Shown piece by piece: positions 36,871 through 44,835 of a stretch of DNA of 64,000 nt. Below the pieces are notes generated by a model. That model searched no databases. It was not told the origin of the DNA and worked only from the letters and a program-made list of their open reading frames with translations. Origin of the DNA: Robiginitomaculum sp. (lineage in GTDB: Bacteria; Pseudomonadota; Alphaproteobacteria; Caulobacterales; Maricaulaceae); assembly GCA_021776525.1 (NCBI GenBank), contig JAJFFT010000004.1, positions 656,499 through 720,498 on the forward strand, given 5' to 3'. The stretch's first letter is position 1, and each line of letters opens with the position of its first letter. A program made the translations under genes and the position numbers.

Positions 36871-37857
36871 ATGAAGGCACCGGGGATGGTCAGTAACAAA
36901 AAATTTCAAGACGCAAAGGTTCTGTTATTTGATACGGAACCCACAAATTTGCGGGTGACGCGCGCGGCACTGTTTGAAATTGGGTTTCGCGAGATCGAAT
37001 CGGTGCAGGAGTTTAAAACCTTCAGCAAGCACATCTCCCATGGCGATTATGACCTGATCATTGCCGAGGTCCATAATGCCGGCGGTGGTGTTGCAGATTT
37101 GATGAAAAAACTGCGCACCGGTGACATCGGGGTCAACCCGTTTGTGGTGACCATTACCACCAGTTGGGATCGTCAGGCCGAAAGCGTACGCCAGCTGGTC
37201 GATGCCGGTGTTGATGATTTGCTTTTGCGCCCGTTTTCAACGCGCGATCTGGCGGCCCGCTTGCATGCTGCGGTTACGGCCAGAAAAGGTTTTGTGGTGA
37301 CGGGCGATTATGTTGGACCAGATCGGCGCGGCATTGCTGATCGGGATAACAGTGCCGAGTTGTTTCACCCACCCAACACGTTGAGAAATAGCGTTGATGG
37401 CGATCAGAATATTGCGGTTTCCCACAATGAGGAAATTGATGCGGCTCGCCAGAAAATGAGCCGTGAACGTATCCGTACTCTGGCCATGCGCATCATTGTG
37501 GCCGTTGAGTTGAAGGTGAATGATCCCGAAGCCGGGGCCAATATTGACCCTGAGGAAATTGATGGTCTGGCGCGCGAATTGCGCCGCCGCTTGCGCGGCC
37601 GTGGTGCACCAGATGCTATCGAGCTGGCCTCTGCTCTGGTTGAAATTACGACTGAGGCGTTAGAGCCAAATGGCGAGACCGATCAGCGTTTGCGCTTGAT
37701 CAAAGAATTAGCAATGGGAACCTTTACGGCCTTCGCCGGCGGCGAGTCGCTGGAACGATCCAACGGCGAGGTAGATCGCACGGTGAATGTTTTGCGTGAA
37801 AAACTGCATGAGCAAAGCCTGCGGGACTGGCGCCGGGAACTGACCTGCGCTACATAA
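36871..37857 (+). CDS. Receiver-domain protein with substituted phosphorylation site
   Basis: The first ~135 residues have the response-regulator fold: VLLFDTEPTN for the acidic strand, IIAEVHN where the phospho-acceptor should be, TITTS, and LLLRPFS for the final strand. The expected acceptor aspartate is Glu66, one acidic-pocket residue is Thr22 and the conserved Lys is Arg120, so phosphorylation in the usual way is unlikely. The remaining ~190 residues are mostly helical and charged with no recognised output domain. The start could also be ATG 36886, which is preceded by AAGG. It sits between tpiA and secG. It may be a protein-interaction module that mimics the active state; function unknown. 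Confidence 0.75.
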   Translation: MKAPGMVSNKKFQDAKVLLFDTEPTNLRVTRAALFEIGFREIESVQEFKTFSKHISHGDYDLIIAEVHNAGGGVADLMKKLRTGDIGVNPFVVTITTSWDRQAESVRQLVDAGVDDLLLRPFSTRDLAARLHAAVTARKGFVVTGDYVGPDRRGIADRDNSAELFHPPNTLRNSVDGDQNIAVSHNEEIDAARQKMSRERIRTLAMRIIVAVELKVNDPEAGANIDPEEIDGLARELRRRLRGRGAPDAIELASALVEITTEALEPNGETDQRLRLIKELAMGTFTAFAGGESLERSNGEVDRTVNVLREKLHEQSLRDWRRELTCAT

Positions 37858-37920
37858 CGCTCGAACTGGCTCACTTTTGGCCGGTTTCATTGCTTTAACC
37901 GCACCAGAGATGCCATCGCC

Positions 37921-38304
37921 ATGACGACAGTTTTATTGACAATCCACTTTCTGATCAGCGTTGCCCTGGTGGCAACGGTACTCCTGCAACGCTCTGAGGG
38001 CGGCGCACTGGGCATGGGCGGTGGTCCGGGCAGTATGATGTCGGGACGGGGGGCCGCGGATGTGTTGACCCGTTCGACCTCAATACTGGGCGGTTTGTTC
38101 TTTTTGACCAGCATTATGCTGACGGTCTTGCCAAACATTGGTCAGAAATCTGACAGTGTGGTGATCGGTGCGCCGGTGTCATCGGCTCCGGCCAGCTTGG
38201 CTTTGCCGGGCCTTGAGCCTCAAGATGCCGTGGAGCCTGTTGCCGTTGAACCTGCGCCTGCGACGGAGTCTGCACCTGTGGTGCCGGCCCCCGAAGAAGA
38301 ATAG
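37921..38304 (+). CDS. secG: Preprotein translocase subunit SecG
   Basis: This is a small accessory subunit of the SecYEG channel. Two hydrophobic segments (residues 2-22 and 56-75) flank the conserved cytoplasmic loop LLQRSEGGALGMGGG. The alphaproteobacterial form has a Pro/Ala/Glu-rich C-terminal tail, here about 45 residues, giving 127 in total. It is followed by pyrG after 81 bases, a common arrangement. Confidence 0.93.
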   Translation: MTTVLLTIHFLISVALVATVLLQRSEGGALGMGGGPGSMMSGRGAADVLTRSTSILGGLFFLTSIMLTVLPNIGQKSDSVVIGAPVSSAPASLALPGLEPQDAVEPVAVEPAPATESAPVVPAPEEE

Positions 38305-40017
<1,713 letters not shown>

Positions 40018-40048
40018 TTGCACACAATTTTGTGCGCCTATTTATAAA
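40018..40048 (+). promoter_or_regulatory. Possible promoter of the PAS-GAF kinase gene
   Basis: TTGCAC (40018-40023) directly follows the pyrG stop, and an AT-rich TTTATAAAA stretch begins at 40041, 17 bases further. A short hairpin GCACA-CAATTT-TGTGC overlaps the spacer and might terminate or attenuate pyrG transcription instead. Weak evidence. Confidence 0.3.
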
Positions 40049-40096
40049 ATATTTGTCACTTCTTAACCTTGGCATTGCTATTGGCACTGAACTAAT

Positions 40097-41851
40097 GTGA
40101 CCACGAGTAATGCGATGCCAAATCATAATACTGTACCTGACCAAACGGCGATGGCAGATGATCATGACAGCCTAGTCTTTGGTATTCTTAATACTCATGC
40201 CGGTGTAGCCCGTCTTGATACCCAAAGGCGTTTTGTCTGGGTGAACGATACTTTTTCAAAGATGGTGGGGTATAACCCGGCCGAAATGATCGGCAAGGGC
40301 CCGGAAATATTGGACCCCGGGTTCAACACACCAGAACAGGTAGAATTCATGTGGTCCCATGTGGACACCAAAGGTTTCTGGCGCGGTGCAAATAAATATA
40401 AATGTAAAGATGGCACAACGATCTGGGCGCAGATGACTTTCCAAACGATCAAAGATGATCAGGGCCAGTCGGGTGGCTATAGCTGCGTCTGCACCGATGT
40501 CACATCTCTGGTCGATATGACCGCCGAGAAAAAACGAATGATCAGTCGGTCCGATTACACACGTGTCGTTAATCGGGTTTATGCCATCGACCGTACAGAT
40601 CGGCCGCTGGACCATATCCTAGTCCGGGCACTGGACATTTTATTCGAAGTACCCTGGCTGGATGTTTTGTCTAAAGGCGGGGTGTTTCTGGTTGATCCGG
40701 AAGACGACAATGCCCTGAAATTGCGGTGTTCGCACCGCATGGGGCCTGAAATTGAAACCCGCTGCGCCAAGATCAAATTTGGTCAGTGCCTGTGTGGCCG
40801 CGCGGCACAAACCCGTCAATTGATCCATGCCTCATGTGTTGATGATCGTCATGATGTGCGCTTTGATTCCATGCAGCCCCATGGCCATTATAACGTGCCG
40901 ATTATGATCGGTGATGATCTGGTCGGTGTGTTGGTGGTTTATCTGGAACACGGTTCGGCGAAAAACAAAGACCATGAAGTTTTTTTGTCGGCGTTTGCGC
41001 ATGCTTTGGGCGTGATGATCGGTTTCAAACAGCGCGAAGAAGAACTGGTTGCCAAGAAACAAGAAGCTCTTGTAGCCGCAGAATTTGCCCAAAAAGCCAT
41101 GGTCGAGGCTCAACAGGCTGAAACCGCCAAAAGCAATTTTTTATCGACAATGAGCCATGAATTGCGCACCCCGATGAATGGCGTGGTGGGTATGTTGCAC
41201 GTGCTGAAAATGGGCGAGCTGGACGAAGATCAAGAACAAAGTGTTGATCTGGCTTTGTCCTCTGCCGATCTTTTGCTGACGATTATCAATGACATACTGG
41301 ACTTTACCAAGCTGGAACATGGGGCTATGCATATGGAGCAATTGCCCCTTAATTTGGCCGAAACCCTCGGCGAAGTGGCGGCAACATTTTCGCCGTTGGC
41401 TTTCGAAAAGAACCTTGAACTTATCACCCACCTGGACCCGAACCTTCCAGAGGTGGCCCTTGGCGACCCGACGCGTTTGCGCCAGATCATCAACAATTTC
41501 ATCTCAAACGCGATAAAGTTCACCCAAGGCGGCGCTATCACCATGGCGATGGATTATCAAAGCAATGAGACCAACCCAACAGCACCAGACTGGTTGGTGC
41601 TGAAAGTCACCGATACCGGGATGGGGATGAACGACGCACAAATATCAGTCATCTTTGACCGGTTCACCCAGGCGGATAATTCGATCTCGCGTAAATTTGG
41701 TGGCACGGGCCTTGGCCTCTCCATCTGTAAACAACTTGCCGAGGCCATGGGCGGCGAAATCGGTGTGAGCAGCGTCGATGGCCAAGGCAGCAGCTTTTGG
41801 GTGAAAGTCCCGCTGCTTATTGACGGCGAGCCAATGCGCGATATCGCCTGA
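40097..41851 (+). CDS. Soluble sensor histidine kinase (PAS-GAF-HisKA-HATPase)
   Basis: The 584 residues contain no membrane segment. The PAS domain is at about 27-135 (FGILNTHAGVARLDTQRRFV) and the GAF domain at about 165-315, with a Cys-rich core (FGQCLCGRAAQT). A coiled linker leads to HisKA with His354 (STMSHELRTPMNG) and HATPase (NNFISNAIKFT, DTGMGM, GGTGLGLSICKQL). No receiver domain follows. The start is either the GTG at 40097 or the ATG at 40115; neither has a strong ribosome site. The signal and partner regulator are unknown, and there is no response regulator beside it. Confidence 0.9.
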   Translation: MTTSNAMPNHNTVPDQTAMADDHDSLVFGILNTHAGVARLDTQRRFVWVNDTFSKMVGYNPAEMIGKGPEILDPGFNTPEQVEFMWSHVDTKGFWRGANKYKCKDGTTIWAQMTFQTIKDDQGQSGGYSCVCTDVTSLVDMTAEKKRMISRSDYTRVVNRVYAIDRTDRPLDHILVRALDILFEVPWLDVLSKGGVFLVDPEDDNALKLRCSHRMGPEIETRCAKIKFGQCLCGRAAQTRQLIHASCVDDRHDVRFDSMQPHGHYNVPIMIGDDLVGVLVVYLEHGSAKNKDHEVFLSAFAHALGVMIGFKQREEELVAKKQEALVAAEFAQKAMVEAQQAETAKSNFLSTMSHELRTPMNGVVGMLHVLKMGELDEDQEQSVDLALSSADLLLTIINDILDFTKLEHGAMHMEQLPLNLAETLGEVAATFSPLAFEKNLELITHLDPNLPEVALGDPTRLRQIINNFISNAIKFTQGGAITMAMDYQSNETNPTAPDWLVLKVTDTGMGMNDAQISVIFDRFTQADNSISRKFGGTGLGLSICKQLAEAMGGEIGVSSVDGQGSSFWVKVPLLIDGEPMRDIA

Positions 41852-41870
41852 GTGATTTTTTCTTTTTTTG

Positions 41871-41981
41871 CGCTATCGCGACGCTAAAGCTCGCTATATG
41901 AGCGCGTGTTTCCCGCACTATCACGGCGCTAAAGCTCGCTATATGAGCGCGTGTTTCCTGCGCTATCACGGTGCTAAAGCC
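41871..41981 (+). repeat. 45-bp tandem repeat, about 2.5 copies
   Basis: The core GCTAAAGCTCGCTATATGAG recurs at 41883 and 41928 and, truncated to GCTAAAGC, at 41973, each 45 bases apart. Copies differ at few positions. Each full copy contains CGCT-ATATG-AGCG, a small hairpin. The unit is 15 codons long, so one frame reads as a repeated peptide, but there is no ribosome site and no family resemblance. Confidence 0.85.
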
Positions 41982-42127
41982 TCACAAATTGCACCAGTAT
42001 ACCTGCACCGACGCTGGTGGGCACAAGGTCGGCTTATCCCTGTTTTCGCGCAGGGGCAATAAGGGGTAAAAAGGCCCGTTCAAGGGGCGATAACGGGCCG
42101 ATAAGGGACGTTTTAGGGGCAAAAAAC

Positions 42128-42177
42128 GGATAATATGAGGGTCATAAGGGACCATCCTGACCCTCATGCCGTTATCC
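42128..42177 (+). promoter_or_regulatory. Extended hairpin in the intergenic region
   Basis: ATGAGGGTCA (42135-42144) pairs perfectly with TGACCCTCAT (42158-42167) across a 13-base loop. The outer arms GGATAA (42128-42133) and TTATCC (42172-42177) extend the stem with a small internal loop. TTATCC can alternatively pair with a second GGATAA at 42181-42186. A separate hairpin GGCCCGTT/AACGGGCC lies at 42073-42099. No T-run follows, so a structured RNA or a protein-binding palindrome is more likely than a terminator. Confidence 0.6.
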
Positions 42178-42363
42178 TCTGGATAAAGGCTTTAATCCGC
42201 ATCGCCCCCATAATCCATAACCCATAACCGCTCTATGCTGTATGCCGGATCAAGTTCGGGATGCCCCAAGGGGGGGGGATTACACAAATTTATCGCACAC
42301 CCGCCCGCTTGGGGTATGTTTTAACGGCTTTGGGCGCTTGCGGGCCGCTTGTCATAAAGCTTT

Positions 42364-42399
42364 TGCGCCACAACCGCTTTTGCGTCATTCTGTGGCGCA
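42364..42399 (+). promoter_or_regulatory. 9-bp inverted repeat in the phyH leader
   Basis: TGCGCCACA (42364-42372) and TGTGGCGCA (42391-42399) are perfect complements separated by 18 bases. The right arm ends five bases before the ribosome site GAGGAAA of the next gene, so the structure could influence its translation. Confidence 0.5.
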
Positions 42400-42413
42400 G
42401 GCGAGGAAACATA

Positions 42414-43214
42414 ATGCGTGATATGACAGCCGATGAAATAAAAACCTATGCGCAGGACGGCATCGTCTGCCTGCGTGGCATGTTCAGCGCGGACTGGGTT
42501 AACAAGCTGCGCGCCGCCGCCGAACGGTCCATGCAAAATCCGGGTGATCTGCATGTTGAACTGGCCGCCGAGCGCCAAGAGGCCGGGCGGTTTTTTCATG
42601 ACACATTTGTCTGGCGTTATAATGAAACCTGTCGGTCCTGCGTGTATGACTCGCCGGCGGCGCAAATCGCCAACCAGCTTATGGGGGCCACGCGGACGAA
42701 TATATTCTTTGACCAATGGTTAATTAAAGAGCCCGGTTCGGAAACCAAAACCCCCTGGCATCAGGACATGACCTATTGGCCCATAGACGGGACACAAATA
42801 TCAACGCTATGGCTAGCGCTGGACCCGGTCGACAAGGAAAATGGTGCGGTGGAATATGTCAAAGGCTCGCACCTGTGGCAGCGAAAATTCAAACCGGTGA
42901 GTTTTGGCGGCGGCAACCAGTATAAAGAGGAACTGCCCGAAGTGCCCGATATAGAGGCCATGCGCGATGATCTGGAGTTTATCAGTTTTGATATGCAGCC
43001 CGGTGATTGCACCTTGCATAACGGTCTGACCATTCATGGCTCGCCGGGTAATCTGTCTTTGGACCAACGCCGCCGTGCCTGGGTGTCGCGCTGGGCCGGC
43101 GATGATGTGGTTTATAAACCGCGTGAAGGATTACAGGAAATGCCGCCCATTCCTCCGGGGTTGAAAAGTGGTGACCCGCTGGATAGCGATCTGTGGCCAC
43201 GTATTATTGGTTGA
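42414..43214 (+). CDS. Phytanoyl-CoA dioxygenase (PhyH) family oxygenase
   Basis: This is an Fe(II)/2-oxoglutarate-dependent oxygenase of 266 residues. The iron ligands are His116 and Asp118 (TPWHQDMTYW) and probably His208 (LTIHGS). The 2-oxoglutarate-binding arginine is in the RRRAW stretch (219-221). The start is the ATG behind GAGGAAA; the open frame further upstream crosses the G-tract and hairpins and has no homology. Substrates in this family range from phytanoyl-CoA to ectoine and small metabolites, and none can be assigned. Its stop overlaps the end of the convergent symporter gene. Confidence 0.88.
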   Translation: MRDMTADEIKTYAQDGIVCLRGMFSADWVNKLRAAAERSMQNPGDLHVELAAERQEAGRFFHDTFVWRYNETCRSCVYDSPAAQIANQLMGATRTNIFFDQWLIKEPGSETKTPWHQDMTYWPIDGTQISTLWLALDPVDKENGAVEYVKGSHLWQRKFKPVSFGGGNQYKEELPEVPDIEAMRDDLEFISFDMQPGDCTLHNGLTIHGSPGNLSLDQRRRAWVSRWAGDDVVYKPREGLQEMPPIPPGLKSGDPLDSDLWPRIIG

Positions 43215-44664
43215 GCGAATAAAAGGTCTGTAAGTCTTCTTCGGGCTTGTGCGTGGTGGCCAGGGATACCCCGACCAGCACCGGCAGCGAAACCAGCCAG
43301 CCAATATAGGAGGCGGCAAAACCCATGGGTTCGCCAATGACAATCCACACCAGTGCCGACGATCCACCCAGCAAAATACTCCAGAACGCACCACTGGCGG
43401 TTGCCCGTTTCCAGAACAATAAACCCAGCATCGGAAAGAACACGCCGGCGGCGCTGAACGTATAGGCATAAAGGATCAGCTTGACGACGCTGGGGGCCAG
43501 ATAGGCGGAGCCTATGGCAATGATGCCAATAATAACCGTAGAGAACCGGGCCACACGCACCAGATCGGCATCCGAGGCTTCTGGTCTTAGCAATTTGCGA
43601 TAAATATCATTGGTAAAGATTGCCACCGGGCCGATCAGACAGGAATCTGCGGTCGACATCACGGCGGCGATATAGGCCGCAATGACCAGACCCGCCATGC
43701 CGACCGGCAACAGATTGAGGATCATCATCGGGGTGGCCAGTTCGGGGTCTGAAAGTTCAGGCATCAAGATGCGGGCAAACATGCCAACAATGGTGCTGCC
43801 AATGGCGAACACTGGCCATTCAATTGGCACACCGGTGAGAAAGAACGCCCACCGCGCAGTTTTGACGTCTCTGGCCGCAACAATGCGTTGCAGGCCAACA
43901 ACCGAAATAAACCAGATGGGAATGACCGAAAAGAACCAGCCCAACATGGTTTTCCATCCGGCGGCGCCCCAATCTGTCATCGACAGGGTGTTGGGGTCGG
44001 CCGCCAGTGTTTGCATCATGGCGTTCCACCCGCCAACTTTGTAGAGGCCAATGGGAACCAGCAAAAAGATGATCCCCACCATTAAAATCACCATTTGCAA
44101 AACATCAGTGTAAATCACCGCTTTGAGACCGCCCATGGTCGTGTAACCAAGAATGATTGTACCAACCACCAGGATGGCCAGGCCGAGGTCCAAATGCATG
44201 GTGACTTGTAATAATTTTCCGCCCGCAACGATCTGTCCGCCGACAAAGGCGGCCCAGGCAAAACCAATAACGATGGTCGCCAATGTGCCGGTACGTCGGT
44301 CAAAACGGGCCTCGAACAAGTCACCCGTGGTCAACCCCTTGACCTTATCGGCCCAGATTTTGACTTTGGGCACCATAAAAAATGAAGCCAGAACAATGCT
44401 TAACCCGGAAATGGCAATCAACCACGATCCCGAAATGCCAAGTGTGAATCCCAAACCGCCCATGGCGATTGAAAACCCGCCGCCCAGATCACCGGCGGCT
44501 GTGGTGCAGGTGGTTTGAAAGGTATTCATATCGCGATCAGCGGCCAGAAAGGATTCCGCGCCGCCGCGTTCTTTCTTTGATCGCATGATCGAAAACCCGA
44601 CCCAGAAAAGGGCCAGAAAATAAAGCCCGATGGCCACAAAATCCAGAACCTGCAATTCTCTCAC
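43204..44664 (-). CDS. Sodium:solute symporter (SSS family)
   Basis: The 486 residues have about 13 membrane helices and the SSS pattern: LAADRDMNTFQTTCTTAAGDLGGG in the first helices, ATIVIGFAWAAFVGGQIVAGG, and IAAVMSTADSCLIGPVAIFTND in the conserved later helix. It imports an organic solute with Na+. The substrate is not predictable; the convergent PhyH oxygenase might act on the imported compound, but this is speculation. A GTG start with AAGG eight bases upstream is used. Confidence 0.92.
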   Translation of the reverse strand: MRELQVLDFVAIGLYFLALFWVGFSIMRSKKERGGAESFLAADRDMNTFQTTCTTAAGDLGGGFSIAMGGLGFTLGISGSWLIAISGLSIVLASFFMVPKVKIWADKVKGLTTGDLFEARFDRRTGTLATIVIGFAWAAFVGGQIVAGGKLLQVTMHLDLGLAILVVGTIILGYTTMGGLKAVIYTDVLQMVILMVGIIFLLVPIGLYKVGGWNAMMQTLAADPNTLSMTDWGAAGWKTMLGWFFSVIPIWFISVVGLQRIVAARDVKTARWAFFLTGVPIEWPVFAIGSTIVGMFARILMPELSDPELATPMMILNLLPVGMAGLVIAAYIAAVMSTADSCLIGPVAIFTNDIYRKLLRPEASDADLVRVARFSTVIIGIIAIGSAYLAPSVVKLILYAYTFSAAGVFFPMLGLLFWKRATASGAFWSILLGGSSALVWIVIGEPMGFAASYIGWLVSLPVLVGVSLATTHKPEEDLQTFYSLNQ

Positions 44665-44835
44665 ATTCTTTGCCTTGTCCAGACCAATGCCAATACCGGC
44701 ATTATTGATACTGTAATGGGTCGCTCATGCCTATGATAAAGAGATAGATCATGGGGCGTTAACCGTTTTTATCTCGACAGCGTTGACTCTGACAGATTAT
44801 TCTCTCCTCTAAGGCGAATCACCAAAGGGCGGGTT

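Larger units (their letters stand above)
41852..42413. other. 560-bp gene-free stretch with repeats and hairpins
   Basis: No supported protein gene was found here. After a T-rich stretch (41858-41869) that may end the kinase transcript come a 45-bp tandem repeat (41871-41981) and two imperfectly nested hairpins (42073-42099 and 42128-42177). A REP-like palindrome (42245-42259), a run of nine G (42270-42278) and a 9-bp hairpin in the phyH leader (42364-42399) follow. The short motif ATAAGGG recurs between 42060 and 42150. It could hold a structured RNA. Confidence 0.6.

Noticed and set aside
41871-41981. 45-bp repeats as a CRISPR array
   Set aside because: The repeats are directly adjacent with no unique spacers, there are only about 2.5 copies, and no cas genes are nearby.
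41868-42062. 64-codon plus-strand open frame across the 45-bp repeats
   Set aside because: It has no ribosome site. Its apparent peptide repeat is a by-product of a 45-base (15-codon) period, and the region looks non-coding.
42261-42413. N-terminal extension of the PhyH gene through the G9 tract
   Set aside because: The extension has no homology and crosses a REP-like element and hairpins; the ATG at 42414 has a good GAGGAAA ribosome site.
44759-44773. Possible CtrA box TTAA-N7-TATC upstream of the PleC-like kinase
   Set aside because: The second half-site matches only one of four positions; too weak to report as a site.
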